64,000 nucleotides of DNA, from assembly GCF_014202395.1 (NCBI RefSeq), contig NZ_JACHGQ010000011.1, forward strand, positions 1 through 64,000, read 5' to 3'. Below are positions 27,455-38,833 of this stretch, piece after piece. The notes beneath the pieces were generated by a model. The model saw nothing but the letters and a program-made list of their open reading frames with translations. It did no database searches and was not told where the DNA came from. The DNA is from Histophilus somni. Lineage in GTDB: Bacteria > Pseudomonadota > Gammaproteobacteria > Enterobacterales > Pasteurellaceae. Within the stretch, counting starts at the first letter, position 1, and every line of letters starts with the position of its first letter. Both the position numbers and the translations under genes were made by a program.

Positions 27455-29611
27455 TTATGATTGATGTCGAATAATCCAACAATTATGAATTTGTTTATTC
27501 CGTTCAAAATCTAAAGGTAAAGTTTTAGCAGAAATTTCTACCGCACTTAACTCTAATTCTTGCAAACCGTCTATATCCATTTTAAAACCTCGTTTATTAT
27601 TGGAAAAAACGATAGTTCCATTTGTTCGTAGGATACGCTTTAGATTTGCCATTAACTTAATATGATCACGTTGAACATCCCAGCTATCTTCCATTCTTTT
27701 AGAATTAGAAAATGTGGGAGGATCAACAAAAATCAAATCGAATTGACGATCACATTTATTCAACCACTGCAAACAATCCGCTTGAATTAGTTTATGCTGT
27801 TTACCTTCAATATCATTTAACAACAAATTCTGTTCTGCCCAATTTAAATAAGTATTTGACATATCTACCGTGGTTGTTGATTTTGCCAACCCCAACGCAG
27901 CATGAACCGTTGCAGATCCTGTATAAGCAAATAAGTTAAGAAAATCTTTCCCGACAGCCATTTCTCCCAGCATTTTACGGGTCAAACGATGATCTAAAAA
28001 TAACCCTGTATCCAAATAATCAGTTAAATTTACCCATAATTTTGCACCATATTCATGCACATAAAAATACTCTCCCTTATTAGCGAGTTTTTCATATTGA
28101 CTGGTGCCTTTTTGTTTTTGACGTACTTTTAAAATTAATTTATTCGTTTCAATACCTGTTACCGATAAAATAGCACTTACAGCATCCAATAAACGCTGAC
28201 GAGCTTTATTTTCATCAACATTTTTAGGTGCCGCATATTCTTGTACTATAATATGATCCGCATAGCGATCAACCGCCAAATTGTATTCAGGTAAATCGGC
28301 ATCATATAAACGATAAGCATCCAGTTTTTGTTGATTAGCCCATTTATCAATTTTCTTGATATTTTTACGTAAACGATTAGCGAAATCTTGTGCAACTTGT
28401 GTATTTTCCGATACAAAAGTCAATGTTTTTTCTTGCGAATTTTCAACCGCACTTTCTACCTGTTTACGAACAGCAATATGGTAATTTTTTTGGACACAAT
28501 CTAAAGGACCGTTTTTTGCCTTAAATTGACGATACGCACGTAAACGTAAACAATCCAGCAATGCAGGTTCTCCACTAAAAATTGAAACGTTCCAATCTGC
28601 AAACTCTGTTTTTAATTGACGACCGAATACAGAATATAAAGCAATTAAAGCCGGAGTAGTGCCTAATCTTTCACCATAAGGCGGATTACAAATCACTGTT
28701 CCTATTTCTTGTTCAGTTGGATTTTTCAATCCTGCAACATCACCTTGTTGCCATTTAATGAGATGTGAGACCCCTGCATTTTGAGCATTTTTCTGTGCTT
28801 TCTTCAATACTCGATGATCCAAATCAAAGCCCCAAAAGTGCGGTGTTAATTTTCGATTAAATGCCTGCTCTGCAAGCTCAACCGCCTCTTGCTTTACTTT
28901 TTCCCATACAACTTGATTATGACCTTTCCAAAAATCAAATCCCCAATGTAAACGATGTAATTGTGGTGCTATCTGAGCTTCCATTTGTGCTGCTTCAATC
29001 AATAAAGTACCGGAACCGCACATAGGATCAACAAGAGGTGTCCCTTTTTCCCAACCGGAGCGTAAAACAATTGCAGCAGCTAATGTTTCTCTTAAAGGTG
29101 CTTTCCCTGTATCTTCACGATAACCTCGCAGATGCAACGCCTCTCCGCTCAAATCGAGAGATACAACTAACTCATCTTGATTTAAATAGGCATGAATACG
29201 AATATCGGGATACTCTTTATCCACATTTGGACGTGTTTTTCCATGACGCTCAAAATAATCTACAATACCGTCTTTAACACGCATTGCACCGAACTGAGTA
29301 TGGCGAATTTCTCTATTAGTACCGTTAAAATCTACCAAAAAAGTGACTCGTTCATCAAAATGAGTCAACCAATTTTGTCCAACAATAGCAGAATATAAAT
29401 CTAAATCACTATAAATTTTTGTTGTAATAAGCGGTAACAAAATCCGAGAACTCAATCTTGACCATAATAAAATGCGATACTGCGTTTCATCATTCGCAAT
29501 AAAGTGAACTCCACCTTGTACAACTCGACATTCTTGAGCACCAAGATCCGTTAATTCAACTTTTAAAAGTTCTTCAAAACCACGTGACGTAGTCGCAAAA
29601 AGTTGTTTCAT
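27455..29611 (-). CDS. rlmL: Bifunctional 23S rRNA methyltransferase RlmKL
   Basis: Two fused methyltransferases: the N-terminal half makes m2G2445 and the C-terminal half m7G2069 of 23S rRNA. 718 residues, the usual fused length. N-terminal THUMP domain ~1-155; first SAM domain with [16 protein letters not shown] near 200 and NPPYGERLG near 310; second SAM domain with [16 protein letters not shown] near 555 and [13 protein letters not shown] near 645. Separate transcription unit between the tRNAs and msbA; 46 bp downstream of msbA on the same strand. Confidence 0.95.
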   Translation of the reverse strand: MKQLFATTSRGFEELLKVELTDLGAQECRVVQGGVHFIANDETQYRILLWSRLSSRILLPLITTKIYSDLDLYSAIVGQNWLTHFDERVTFLVDFNGTNREIRHTQFGAMRVKDGIVDYFERHGKTRPNVDKEYPDIRIHAYLNQDELVVSLDLSGEALHLRGYREDTGKAPLRETLAAAIVLRSGWEKGTPLVDPMCGSGTLLIEAAQMEAQIAPQLHRLHWGFDFWKGHNQVVWEKVKQEAVELAEQAFNRKLTPHFWGFDLDHRVLKKAQKNAQNAGVSHLIKWQQGDVAGLKNPTEQEIGTVICNPPYGERLGTTPALIALYSVFGRQLKTEFADWNVSIFSGEPALLDCLRLRAYRQFKAKNGPLDCVQKNYHIAVRKQVESAVENSQEKTLTFVSENTQVAQDFANRLRKNIKKIDKWANQQKLDAYRLYDADLPEYNLAVDRYADHIIVQEYAAPKNVDENKARQRLLDAVSAILSVTGIETNKLILKVRQKQKGTSQYEKLANKGEYFYVHEYGAKLWVNLTDYLDTGLFLDHRLTRKMLGEMAVGKDFLNLFAYTGSATVHAALGLAKSTTTVDMSNTYLNWAEQNLLLNDIEGKQHKLIQADCLQWLNKCDRQFDLIFVDPPTFSNSKRMEDSWDVQRDHIKLMANLKRILRTNGTIVFSNNKRGFKMDIDGLQELELSAVEISAKTLPLDFERNKQIHNCWIIRHQS

Positions 29612-29657
29612 TCTATCTCTCTATAAAGTAAAAATTGGGCGAAAAGCCCAATTAACA

Positions 29658-31406
29658 TTAATGATTAAATTGCGTGCTATGTAGCTGTTTATAAGCACCA
29701 TTTAAGGCTAGTAACTCTTGATGAGAACCTCGCTCTTTGATTTCACCCTGCTCAATCACTAATATTTCATCTGCTTTCTCAATAGTTGATAAGCGGTGTG
29801 CAATAACCAATACTGTTCTATCTTTCTGCAAAGTTTCCAAAGCGGCTTGGATTGCACGTTCCGACTCTGTATCTAAAGCAGAAGTTGCTTCATCTAAAAT
29901 CAAAACCGGAGAATCTCGTAATAAGGCTCGAGCAATAGCCAAACGTTGACGCTGTCCGCCTGATAAACTCGCACCGTTCTCACCAATCACGGTATCCAAA
30001 CCATTTTCTAATTTTTCGATAAACTCCATAGCATAAGCCGCTTCAGCCGCTTCAATAATTTGCTCACGAGTACATTTCTCTGTAACTGCATAAGCAATAT
30101 TGTTAGCAATAGTATCGTTAAACAAATGAACTTGCTGTGAAACAACCGCACAATGTTCACGTAAATTTGCCAAAGTATAATCTTGGATATTCACCCCGTC
30201 TAAAGTAATTTTACCTTGTTCAACATCATAAAAACGAGTAACCAAGTTGGCTATAGTCGATTTACCTGAACCGGATCGTCCCACTAATGCAACGGTTTTA
30301 CCTTGCGGAATAGTGAAAGAAATATTATTCAATGCCGGATGTTCTTTTCCACTGTAACTGAAAGTAACATTTTCAAACCGCACTTCCCCTTTAACTGTAT
30401 CTACAACATGTTTCCCTGTATCCTTTTCAGTTTCGAGATCTAATAATGCAAATAAAGTCTGACAAGCCGCCATTCCACGCTGAAATTGTGCATTTACGTT
30501 AGTTAAAGATTTTAGTGGTCGCATCATAGCAAGCATTGATGAAAAAACGACAGTAAATGAACCCGCACTGAGATTTTGTGTCATGATTTCCGGTAGCGTT
30601 GCCAAAAATAAAACGGCAGCAAGTGCAAATGAGGCTATTATTTGTACAACCGGATCGGAAATTGCACTAGCTACCATAACTTTCATGCCTCTACGACGCA
30701 TATTATTACTTACTTGATCAAAACGCTCTTCTTCAATTTTTTGTCCGCCAAAAGCTAAAACAACTTTATGGCCTTTTAACATTTGTTCTACTGAAGAGGT
30801 TAAATCTCCCATGGAGTTTTGTAAATTTTTTCCCAATTCACGAAATTTTTTTGACACTATACGAATGATAATCGCGATAATTGGACCAATAATAAAAAGC
30901 ACCAAAGCCAATTGCCAGCTGGTATAAAACATGACCGTGAGTAAAGCTATGATGTAAGCCCCCTCACGTACAATTGTAACTAGCGAACCTGATGAAGAAT
31001 TTGCTACTTGTTCACTATCATAAACAATACGTGACAGTAACCTCCCTACCGAATTCTGATCAAAAAAAGTAACGGGCATATACATTAAATGCCTAAACAA
31101 TCTACGACGCATCACCATCACAACTTTACCCGAAACCCAAGCTAGACAATAAGTTGAAATGAAATTGGTGACCCCACGAACAAATATTAACAAAACCACC
31201 ACAATAGCCATTATTCTCAAGAGCGAATTGTCAACTTTACCAAAACCTTCATCCAACACCGGTTTTAACATTTGGATGAGTGCCGCATCAGCTAAAGCAT
31301 TAAATACCAATGCTGCAGCAGAAGCAATTAAGCCTAATTTAAAAGGTGCTATTGTTGGCCATAGCCGTTTAAATGTTTGTAATGTAGAAAGATCTTTATC
31401 TTGCAT
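29658..31406 (-). CDS. msbA: Lipid A flippase / export ABC transporter MsbA
   Basis: Homodimeric ABC exporter flipping core-lipid A across the inner membrane. 582 residues from [10 protein letters not shown]: six-helix membrane domain ~1-330, then an ATPase with Walker [10 protein letters not shown], signature [17 protein letters not shown], Walker [13 protein letters not shown] and H-loop [10 protein letters not shown]. The frame opens at 31448, but family alignment in memory and an AGAAG seven bases before it favour the ATG at 31406 (ATG 31412 is the alternative). Lies immediately downstream of comEC, as in H. influenzae. Confidence 0.95.
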   Translation of the reverse strand: MQDKDLSTLQTFKRLWPTIAPFKLGLIASAAALVFNALADAALIQMLKPVLDEGFGKVDNSLLRIMAIVVVLLIFVRGVTNFISTYCLAWVSGKVVMVMRRRLFRHLMYMPVTFFDQNSVGRLLSRIVYDSEQVANSSSGSLVTIVREGAYIIALLTVMFYTSWQLALVLFIIGPIIAIIIRIVSKKFRELGKNLQNSMGDLTSSVEQMLKGHKVVLAFGGQKIEEERFDQVSNNMRRRGMKVMVASAISDPVVQIIASFALAAVLFLATLPEIMTQNLSAGSFTVVFSSMLAMMRPLKSLTNVNAQFQRGMAACQTLFALLDLETEKDTGKHVVDTVKGEVRFENVTFSYSGKEHPALNNISFTIPQGKTVALVGRSGSGKSTIANLVTRFYDVEQGKITLDGVNIQDYTLANLREHCAVVSQQVHLFNDTIANNIAYAVTEKCTREQIIEAAEAAYAMEFIEKLENGLDTVIGENGASLSGGQRQRLAIARALLRDSPVLILDEATSALDTESERAIQAALETLQKDRTVLVIAHRLSTIEKADEILVIEQGEIKERGSHQELLALNGAYKQLHSTQFNH

Positions 31407-31457
31407 ATTCATACTTCTATCGTAAAAAAATTGAGTGGCATTATACATTTATTTAAA

Positions 31458-33884
31458 TTACAAGCCAATTAATCCTCTATACCAAGGGCTAAACTCTGTC
31501 CTTGCGGTTTGAATTTGAATATCTTTTCCTTTAAATGTTAAACGGATTTGGCCGGAAATGGCCGTATTATAGACCGCACTTTCAACCGCATTTAAGCGTT
31601 TGACGACATCTTGATGCGGAAATCCCCACGGATTCCAACGTCCACTGGAAATTAAAGCAATTTTAGGCTGAATATGCTGTAGTAATTTCTCACCGGTTGA
31701 CGTTTTACTACCATGATGTCCGACCTGTAACACATCAATCTTACCCAAGTCAGACAAAATTTTATATTCAGTCGCCACATCAGCATCTCCTGTTAATAAT
31801 ATTTTATGCTGTCCATCTGAAATTATCAGCACACAAGAATCCGGATTATTGGCTCTCATCACAATTTTACTTGGCGATAAGGCTTCAATATATAACCCCT
31901 GCCAATGCCATATTTTTCCTTTTTGACAAGCAATATGCGGTCTATTTTCTGGAGAATTCTCGTACTTTTTTAATGAGGGACTGATAAACTCAGCATTAGG
32001 ATAAGCTTGGAAAATATCTTTTACTCCACCTGCATGATCATTATCATCATGACTTAATATAACTTTATCAAGAATAATACCCTGTCTTCTTAGATAAGGA
32101 ATAATCTCAATTTTTGCCATACTACCATTTTTCCAGCTTGCTCCCGTATCATACAAAATTCCATGTTGATTTTTTACCAATAAACTTGCCAATCCTTGAC
32201 CAACATCTAGAGTATCAAATTGCCATTGTGTGTTTTTTAATCGCCCTTGTTCATATAGCGAAAAAAACCACAGACATAAAAAAATAACAAACATAGCTGA
32301 ACTGACCACCATACCATATTGATATTTTTTATGTGAAAAACCGTCCGAAAAATTCAACCGTATAGGGTAAAAACTTTTTTTTCTAACTTTTCTCAATAAA
32401 GATAAATCATCGTCGGTTGAACACTTAATAATCCATTTACAGCATAAGGTGAAGAGCAAAGCTAATATAGCTGAAATAAAATAGCTTTCTGCAAGAGAAA
32501 TATTGATCCACTGATTTGGTAACAGCTTTAACAATTGATTGATCCATATAGCAAGCTGATTAGCTATATTCCAACTATTTAACGCACCTTCCGTCAGTAC
32601 AGCAAAAAGAATAAGTGGAACTAACAAAAAACTGAACAAAGGCAACAATAATAAATTAGCCCAAAATCCATTTAAGGCAATACCGTTAAAAATTAAGAGT
32701 TGGATAGGTGTAAAAAACCACAAAAGCCCAAATTGCAAATGAAAAAGACCGATAAAATACCGCACTTTTTTCAAGGAAGATTGTGCCAAAGGCTTTTCTT
32801 TCCATAAAAATAAATTTAGCGGTATCCATTGATACCACATGATCAAACAACCTACCGCTCCGATTGATAGCCAAAAACTGGCTGACAATAACATAAATGG
32901 ATTAAGTATCAGTAAAACACAAATAACCCGCAAAAATAGTTGCCAAACATTATAGGAAACTCGACATATACGACATAAACAAACTATAAATAAAGCGACA
33001 ATCGCACGAAAAGTAGGAATTGAAAATCCCGCCAATTCTGCATAACAGAATGCTAAAAAAAGCCCTAATATTAAAGGAAAATAAGGTTCAATATAACGAG
33101 TAGGGAATAATAATTGAATAGCTCGCCCTAATGTAAAACCGATGAACATAGCTAACCCAATATGCAACCCTGAAATTGCAATTAAATGTGCGGTATTGGT
33201 TTGTTGATAGAGTTGCCATAATTCCTTGTCTAGCCATGCTCTTTCACCAAAACCCAATGCAAGCAATAAACCTTGTGAAACTAAATTGGAAGTTTGTTGT
33301 AAAGCTTGATTCAGTCGAGTAGCTCGCCAAGAAAAATCCTCACCAATTTTCACCGCACTTTTTACTGTGGCATAAGCTGTAATTTCTTTTGCTAAATACC
33401 AGGTTTGACGATCAAATCCTCCTATATTTAATCGAGAAGAAATCGGACGAATGTGCATATTTACTTGCCAAATTTCACCAACTTGAACTTCTTGCTCAGT
33501 ACGCCAATTTAAATAAATTCGCTGTGTTGGCAAAGATGAGGTGAATTTTCCTTCTGCGATCACTGCTTGATAGTCTTTCTGCTGAATAATTTCAGCTATT
33601 TTAACGTTAGTTTGTACTTTTTTAGGTAAGCGGGTAATATGCTCACTTTGTTCCAACAAGTTTAATGCTTGATAATGAAAAAATCCCAACCCAAGAACAA
33701 AAATGAAAAATAGCTTTAGAACACAGCGAAAAAATACTGCTTTAACACCAATATATCCTAACCCAAGAACAAGACATAAGATCAATATCCATTGCCAATT
33801 CAATAAAAAAATACGAGGCGAAATTAGCAATGTCATTGCACTCGCTAAAATAACAAAAAGGTAATGATCAAGGTTGAATTTCAT
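31458..33884 (-). CDS. comEC: DNA-uptake channel protein ComEC/Rec2
   Basis: Inner-membrane channel that carries transforming single-stranded DNA into the cytoplasm; in Haemophilus the gene is called rec2. 808 residues: N-terminal membrane helices and OB-like part, the Competence domain (HLIAISGLHIGLAMFIGFTLGR near 250), and a C-terminal metallo-beta-lactamase-like domain with SHDDNDHAGG near 630 and VLQVGHHGSKTS near 740. Full length, so transformation may be functional, in keeping with the dense uptake sequences. No sequence for a competence regulatory element was seen in the 298-bp upstream gap. Confidence 0.93.
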   Translation of the reverse strand: MKFNLDHYLFVILASAMTLLISPRIFLLNWQWILILCLVLGLGYIGVKAVFFRCVLKLFFIFVLGLGFFHYQALNLLEQSEHITRLPKKVQTNVKIAEIIQQKDYQAVIAEGKFTSSLPTQRIYLNWRTEQEVQVGEIWQVNMHIRPISSRLNIGGFDRQTWYLAKEITAYATVKSAVKIGEDFSWRATRLNQALQQTSNLVSQGLLLALGFGERAWLDKELWQLYQQTNTAHLIAISGLHIGLAMFIGFTLGRAIQLLFPTRYIEPYFPLILGLFLAFCYAELAGFSIPTFRAIVALFIVCLCRICRVSYNVWQLFLRVICVLLILNPFMLLSASFWLSIGAVGCLIMWYQWIPLNLFLWKEKPLAQSSLKKVRYFIGLFHLQFGLLWFFTPIQLLIFNGIALNGFWANLLLLPLFSFLLVPLILFAVLTEGALNSWNIANQLAIWINQLLKLLPNQWINISLAESYFISAILALLFTLCCKWIIKCSTDDDLSLLRKVRKKSFYPIRLNFSDGFSHKKYQYGMVVSSAMFVIFLCLWFFSLYEQGRLKNTQWQFDTLDVGQGLASLLVKNQHGILYDTGASWKNGSMAKIEIIPYLRRQGIILDKVILSHDDNDHAGGVKDIFQAYPNAEFISPSLKKYENSPENRPHIACQKGKIWHWQGLYIEALSPSKIVMRANNPDSCVLIISDGQHKILLTGDADVATEYKILSDLGKIDVLQVGHHGSKTSTGEKLLQHIQPKIALISSGRWNPWGFPHQDVVKRLNAVESAVYNTAISGQIRLTFKGKDIQIQTARTEFSPWYRGLIGL

Positions 33885-34182
33885 TGATAAATTGAAGATT
33901 AATTAATTCTTAATCTACAATATGAAAAAAATACCCATAAAAACCAAGTCAGATAAACTTATCTTGGAATACAAATCACAAAATCAACAAAATAATAGAA
34001 AAAAATGAAGAGTTAACATAAATTTATTTGCTTATTTGAGCAACTTCTGATATTTATAGCGCCTTTAAAATCAGCTGTTCCATTTTTTGGAGTTTTTGAA
34101 CAATCATAACCAGTTTGCAAAGTGCTTTCTTAAGTTACAATCAATTGTAAGCCACAGAATGAATAATTATTAGGAGATTTAA
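33885..34182. other. Divergent intergenic region between comEC and dksA
   Basis: About 300 AT-rich bases, no gene seen. Holds a candidate dksA promoter and the unassigned comEC promoter. Confidence 0.65.
34028..34056 (+). promoter_or_regulatory. Candidate dksA promoter
   Basis: TTGCTT (34028-34033), 17-base spacer, TATTTA (34051-34056), followed by a GC patch (AGCGCC). Leader to the dksA ATG would be ~120 bases. Confidence 0.35.
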
Positions 34183-34620
34183 ATGTCTAAGTCATCTTTA
34201 AGTTTATTAGTGCTCGCCGGCGTTGACCCTTATAAAGAAAAAAAAGGCGAAGAATATATGAACGATGAGCAACGTTCTCATTTCAGAAAAATTTTGCAGG
34301 CTTGGCAAACACAAATTCAGGAAGAGACATCTCGTACTGTAGCACATATGCAAGATGAAGCTTCGAACTTTCCGGATCCTGCTGATCGTGCAACACAGGA
34401 AGAAGAATTTAGTTTGGAGTTACGTGCGAGAGATCGTGAACGTAAATTAATGAAAAAAATTGAACATACATTGAAAAAATTAGAAACAGACGATTTCGGT
34501 TATTGTGATTCCTGTGGTGTAGAAATCGGTATTCGTCGCTTAGAAGCTCGCCCGACAGCAGATCTTTGTATTGATTGTAAAACGTTAGCTGAAATTCGTG
34601 AAAAACAAATGATCGGTTAA
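34183..34620 (+). CDS. dksA: RNA polymerase-binding transcription factor DksA
   Basis: Binds the RNA polymerase secondary channel and with ppGpp represses stable RNA synthesis. 145 residues. Coiled-coil with the tip motif DPADRA (D65, D68) and a C-terminal four-cysteine zinc finger (C108, C111, C129, C132), so it is the canonical zinc form. ATG 34183 has AGGAG upstream. Monocistronic: a hairpin terminator lies at 34738-34764. The tRNA operon at 27 kb is a likely target of this regulator. Confidence 0.95.
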   Translation: MSKSSLSLLVLAGVDPYKEKKGEEYMNDEQRSHFRKILQAWQTQIQEETSRTVAHMQDEASNFPDPADRATQEEEFSLELRARDRERKLMKKIEHTLKKLETDDFGYCDSCGVEIGIRRLEARPTADLCIDCKTLAEIREKQMIG

Positions 34621-34737
34621 CCAATTGATCAAATTTGGATAATGTAAAAATAAATTTTGGAAACGTTTTTTGATAGTTGGTTTGTTAGCTTAAAAGAAAT
34701 TTTAGAACATAAATCAATTGTTAGTGTTCATACGAAT

Positions 34738-34775
34738 AAAGTGCGGTCTTCTCTGCCGCACTTTTGAATTTTTAT
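34738..34775 (+). terminator. Uptake-sequence hairpin terminator after dksA
   Basis: AAAGTGCGG (34738-34746) pairs with CCGCACTTT (34756-34764) across nine bases, followed by TGAATTTTTA. Confidence 0.75.
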
Positions 34776-34807
34776 AAAACCACAAGATATTAAAAAAGGG
34801 GTTTATT

Positions 34808-36295
34808 ATTTTAAAATTTATTCAAAATCTGTTAAGAAAAAAAAATAAAGTAGCTAAATTACCAAGCTCAAATTTGCCTCTAACAGTTTCTACTTCAAAA
34901 CATAAAACTATCTCTCAGGAAATGCGAACTGAGTCGCCTTTTATTGCAACAAAACAGCGATCGATACACAAAAATCAACACAATAAATATGTTGTCAAGG
35001 CGTCTCAATACGGAATTATGCCACGTATGATCAGTCGTAATGCACTGTCAGTTGTAGAAAAATTACATCGTAATGGTTATGAAGCTTATATTGTTGGCGG
35101 TTGTTTAAGAGATTTATTATTAGGCAAAAAGCCAAAAGATTTTGATGTTGCAACTAATGCTAAACCTGAGCAAGTTCAAGCTATCTTTCAACGACAATGT
35201 CGTTTAGTGGGGCGTCGTTTCCGTTTAGCTCATATTATGTTTGGACGTGATATTATTGAAGTGGCAACATTCCGTGCAGCACACTCGGACAATCATAATG
35301 AACGCCAAGCAAAACAAAATAATGCCGGTATGCTATTGCGTGACAATGTTTATGGAACTATTGAACAAGATGCCGAACGCCGTGATTTTACCGTCAATGC
35401 CCTTTATTATAATCCGCAAAATAATACATTACGTGATTATTTCAACGGCATTGAAGACCTCAAAGCCGGAAAGTTACGTTTAATTGGCGATCCAGTTAAA
35501 CGCTACCAAGAAGATCCTGTACGCATGCTTCGTTCTATTCGTTTTATGGCAAAACTGGATATGTTTTTGGATAAGCCTAGCCAAGAACCTATCAAAAAAA
35601 TGGCTCATTTATTAAAAAATATTCCTCCGGCAAGACTTTTTGACGAAAGTGTAAAACTTTTACAAGCGGGTTATGGTATAAAAACTTATCAGTTGTTACG
35701 TGAATATGGATTATTTGATCAATTATTTCCCACGCTTACACCTTATTTCACCGATAAAGCGGATAGCTTTGCAGAAAAAATGATTATTACCGCTCTTACC
35801 TCTACAGATGAAAGAGTTGCCGATAACTTACCAATTAATCCTGCCTTCTTGTTTGCCGCTTTCTTCTGGTATCCGCTAAGAGAGAAAGTTGAAATACTCA
35901 AAAATGAAGGTAGTTTCAATAATCATGATGCTTATGCTCTAGCAAGTAATGATATTTTAGATGCTTTTTGTACCGCACTTGCCGCACCACGTCGTCATAC
36001 AACTGTCATCCGAGATATTTGGTTTCTACAGCTTCAACTGCTTAAACGCACCGGTTCTGCTCCGATGCGAGTCATGGAACATGCCAAATTTAGGGCGGCA
36101 TTTGATCTCCTCGTTATGCGTGCACAAATAGAGGGGGGTGAGGCAATTGAATTGGCAACTTGGTGGCATGAATATCAACTTAGTAACCAAGATCAACGTG
36201 AAAGTTTAATAAAAGAACAACAACGCCTTAATCCGAAACCGAAGAAGAAATTTTATCGTTCAAAAAAACATCGGAAATCTACGCTATCATCATGA
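34808..36295 (+). CDS. pcnB: Poly(A) polymerase I, probable AUU start
   Basis: Adds 3' poly(A) tails that promote RNA decay. Nucleotidyltransferase core IVGGCLRDLLLGKKPKDFDVATNAK with the catalytic D-F-D, RRDFTVNALYYN, and DPVRMLRSIRF, then the RNA-binding C-terminus ending in a basic tail (KPKKKFYRSKKHRKS). The nearest standard start, TTG 34874, has no ribosome-binding site. The frame stays open upstream only to a stop at 34775-34777 and contains no ATG, GTG or TTG there, but ATT at 34808 has AAGGGG six bases before it. It yields an N-terminus (LKFIQNLLRKKNK) like other PcnB proteins. E. coli pcnB is known to start at AUU. Overlaps folK by four bases (ATGA). Confidence 0.9.
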   Translation: MLKFIQNLLRKKNKVAKLPSSNLPLTVSTSKHKTISQEMRTESPFIATKQRSIHKNQHNKYVVKASQYGIMPRMISRNALSVVEKLHRNGYEAYIVGGCLRDLLLGKKPKDFDVATNAKPEQVQAIFQRQCRLVGRRFRLAHIMFGRDIIEVATFRAAHSDNHNERQAKQNNAGMLLRDNVYGTIEQDAERRDFTVNALYYNPQNNTLRDYFNGIEDLKAGKLRLIGDPVKRYQEDPVRMLRSIRFMAKLDMFLDKPSQEPIKKMAHLLKNIPPARLFDESVKLLQAGYGIKTYQLLREYGLFDQLFPTLTPYFTDKADSFAEKMIITALTSTDERVADNLPINPAFLFAAFFWYPLREKVEILKNEGSFNNHDAYALASNDILDAFCTALAAPRRHTTVIRDIWFLQLQLLKRTGSAPMRVMEHAKFRAAFDLLVMRAQIEGGEAIELATWWHEYQLSNQDQRESLIKEQQRLNPKPKKKFYRSKKHRKSTLSS

Positions 36296-36768
36296 AGACT
36301 GTTTATATCGCTTTAGGAAGTAACCTTGATACGCCTATACAACAACTAAATCTGGCACTAGGTTCATTAGCTCAACTCAAAAGTTGTAAATTAAGTGCGG
36401 TAAGTTCTTTTTATCAAAGTAAACCTCTTGGTCCACAAGATCAACCGGATTACGTGAATGCGGTTGCTTGTTTAAAAACCGAATTAGATCCCATAGCCCT
36501 ATTGGATCAATTACAACATATAGAAAACCAACAAGGACGAGTGCGGTTACGTCGTTGGGGTGAACGTACTTTAGATTTAGATATTTTGTTATATGGCAAT
36601 GAAATTATCCAAAATGAACGCTTAACAATTCCTCATTACGATATGAAAAATCGTGAATTTGTTATCATTCCTCTTTATGAAATTGCACCACATCTCATTT
36701 TACCTCATGGCGAAAAATTAGCGGATATAATGCTCAATTTCACTCATCATCAAATGCAAAAATTATAA
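36292..36768 (+). CDS. folK: HPPK, 6-hydroxymethyl-dihydropterin pyrophosphokinase
   Basis: Folate-pathway kinase transferring pyrophosphate from ATP to 6-hydroxymethyl-7,8-dihydropterin. 158 residues. N-terminal YIALGSNLDTP, PLGPQDQPDYVNAV near 45, and the signature RRWGERTLDLDILLYGNE near 81-98 with its two catalytic aspartates. Start overlaps the pcnB stop (ATGA), so the two are coupled, as in many gammaproteobacteria. Followed at once by a strong hairpin. Confidence 0.95.
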   Translation: MKTVYIALGSNLDTPIQQLNLALGSLAQLKSCKLSAVSSFYQSKPLGPQDQPDYVNAVACLKTELDPIALLDQLQHIENQQGRVRLRRWGERTLDLDILLYGNEIIQNERLTIPHYDMKNREFVIIPLYEIAPHLILPHGEKLADIMLNFTHHQMQKL

Positions 36769-36772
36769 AATT

Positions 36773-36805
36773 TAAGGCAAATATCATAATATTTGCCTTA
36801 TTTGC
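36773..36805. terminator. Hairpin terminator between convergent folK and nagA
   Basis: Perfect 12-bp stem TAAGGCAAATAT / ATATTTGCCTTA (36773-36784 with 36789-36800), loop CATA, T-rich on both strands. Confidence 0.85.
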
Positions 36806-36865
36806 TGAACTAATTTTCAACTTAAACATTGTTGAATTTTTTTTCGAAGGATTTGACGTCGTTGA

Positions 36866-38014
36866 CTATAAATTACAATAAGTTTTCCACTCACCATTCA
36901 CTGCGGTACCAATCACGTTAAATTGATTATCAAAGACAGTTAAGTTTGCAATCTTGCCCACTTCAATCGAACCTAATCTATCATCAACGCCGATTGCACG
37001 AGCCGGATATAAATTACACATACGTAAAGTTTCATCTAGAGGAACTTCAACATATTTCACCATATTTTCTACCGACTCTATCATAGTGACCGCCGCACCG
37101 CCTAATGTACCATTAGCGTCATAGCATTTTCCATCTCGCACATAGATTGTTTTTCCAACAAATTGAAAAGATTCAATATTGGCTCCGGCGGCAGCTGTCG
37201 CATCAGTCACAATACAAAGTTTATCGCCTTTCAACTTTTTATCCAGTTTGATATTTTCAAAACTCACATGTAAACCATCGGCAATAATACCGCTATAAAT
37301 ATCACTATCTAATACTGCACCAACGACACCCATTGCACGTCCGGAACTAATTGGCGACATAGCATTATGTAAATGTGTTGCAAAACCTGCTCCTAGTTGA
37401 ATAGCCTTTTTTGCAACTTCATAGCTTGCATTGCTGTGTCCTAAAGAAACCAAGATCCCATTTTTTACAAACTCAGGAATATGTTTTGCGGTTGGATTTT
37501 CTGCTGCTAAAGTAATTTTGGTAATGACATCCGCATTATCACATAAGAAAGATTTCATCTCGGGCGTAATTTCTCGAATATATTCATCACGATGCACACC
37601 TTTACGCTCAACACTTAGATAAGGTCCTTCTAAATGCAAACCCAATGCTTGATTTTGATATTTTTCCAAATAATCTCGCATGACTTGCACCGCACTTTTC
37701 ATCCCTTCATCAGGTGAAGTGATAAAAGTCGGAAGATAGCTTGTCGTACCGGAGCGTAAATTCGTTTCTTGCATAATCTCTAATGTGCGGACACTAATAT
37801 CTTCATTAAACATTACGCCCCCACAACCATTTAACTGCAAATCAATAAAACCAGCGGTTAAATTATTACCTTTTAAATCAATACGTTGAATTTCATTACA
37901 TAGCTGTTCTTCGGAAACAATGGCTGAAATTTTATCGTTTTCAACCACTACTGCATGTCCGTACAGCACTTCTTTAGCCGTATAGATCACACAATTTATA
38001 AAGGCATATTTCAT
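36866..38014 (-). CDS. nagA: N-acetylglucosamine-6-phosphate deacetylase
   Basis: Removes acetate from GlcNAc-6-P to give glucosamine-6-P. 382 residues of the amidohydrolase fold: GFIDLQLNGCGG near 60, HLEGPYLS near 128-135, LGHSNAS near 192, ATHLHNAMSP near 215, and catalytic aspartate in CIVTDATAAAG near 270. Twelve bases downstream of nagB, so co-transcribed. With nagB and nagK it forms the route from GlcNAc to fructose-6-P. Confidence 0.96.
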   Translation of the reverse strand: MKYAFINCVIYTAKEVLYGHAVVVENDKISAIVSEEQLCNEIQRIDLKGNNLTAGFIDLQLNGCGGVMFNEDISVRTLEIMQETNLRSGTTSYLPTFITSPDEGMKSAVQVMRDYLEKYQNQALGLHLEGPYLSVERKGVHRDEYIREITPEMKSFLCDNADVITKITLAAENPTAKHIPEFVKNGILVSLGHSNASYEVAKKAIQLGAGFATHLHNAMSPISSGRAMGVVGAVLDSDIYSGIIADGLHVSFENIKLDKKLKGDKLCIVTDATAAAGANIESFQFVGKTIYVRDGKCYDANGTLGGAAVTMIESVENMVKYVEVPLDETLRMCNLYPARAIGVDDRLGSIEVGKIANLTVFDNQFNVIGTAVNGEWKTYCNL

Positions 38015-38026
38015 TTTTTCGTCCTT

Positions 38027-38833
38027 TTAATCAAGCACGCTATGAATAGCACGTTGTTCCAGTTCAGTAAAATACTTAACCGTTTTTACTTTTAATTCTT
38101 GTGTTGCCGGTTCATCACAAACAAAAATAGCATGACGATGTAATTGCAATGCACTAATTGTCCAAAAATGATTAACATTTCCTTCAACACCAGCTTGTAA
38201 AGCCAAGGCTTTATTATGTCCTGTTACCAACAACATAACTTCTTCCGCATCTAATAAAGTTGCAACTCCAATAGTAAGTGCATATTTAGGCACTTTAGTT
38301 ACATCATTATCAAAAAAACGAGAATTGGCAATTAATGTATCTTCTGTTAATGTCTTAATTCGAGTACGAGAGGCAAGAGAAGATGCCGGCTCATTAAAGG
38401 CAATATGCCCATCAACCCCTACACCGCCCATAAATAAGTTAATCTTACCGTAAGATTTAATTTTCTCTTCATAACGGCGACATTCTTCATCATGATCATC
38501 TGTATTCCCATCTAAAATATTAATATTTTGTGGCTGAATATCGATGTGATTAAAGAAATTATTATACATAAAAGAATGATAACTTTCAGGATGTTCTTTA
38601 GGTAGACCTACATACTCATCCATATTAAAAGTTACAACATATTTAAAACTCACTTCCTCCGCTTGATACAGTTTAATTAACTCTTTATATGTCTGTAATG
38701 GCGTTCCTCCCGTTGGTAAACCTAGTACAAACGGACGTTCTGCAGTAGGAGCGAATGTATTAATACGGTCAACAATATATTTTGCAGCCCATTTACTGAC
38801 TTGTTGTGCTGTTTTTAATGGAATTAAACGCAT
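38027..38833 (-). CDS. nagB: Glucosamine-6-phosphate deaminase
   Basis: Converts glucosamine-6-P to fructose-6-P and ammonia. 268 residues. Motifs: [16 protein letters not shown] near 39, FNMDEYVGL near 69-77 (catalytic Asp of the family is D72), [18 protein letters not shown] near 135-152 with catalytic His. Length and sequence are near E. coli NagB. Promoter-proximal gene of nagBA; a CRP-type site lies ~125 bp upstream. Confidence 0.96.
   Translation of the reverse strand: MRLIPLKTAQQVSKWAAKYIVDRINTFAPTAERPFVLGLPTGGTPLQTYKELIKLYQAEEVSFKYVVTFNMDEYVGLPKEHPESYHSFMYNNFFNHIDIQPQNINILDGNTDDHDEECRRYEEKIKSYGKINLFMGGVGVDGHIAFNEPASSLASRTRIKTLTEDTLIANSRFFDNDVTKVPKYALTIGVATLLDAEEVMLLVTGHNKALALQAGVEGNVNHFWTISALQLHRHAIFVCDEPATQELKVKTVKYFTELEQRAIHSVLD

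Noticed and set aside
34874..36295. TTG at 34874 as pcnB start
   Set aside because: No ribosome-binding site, and it truncates the usual N-terminus; ATT 34808 with AAGGGG fits better and has precedent in E. coli.
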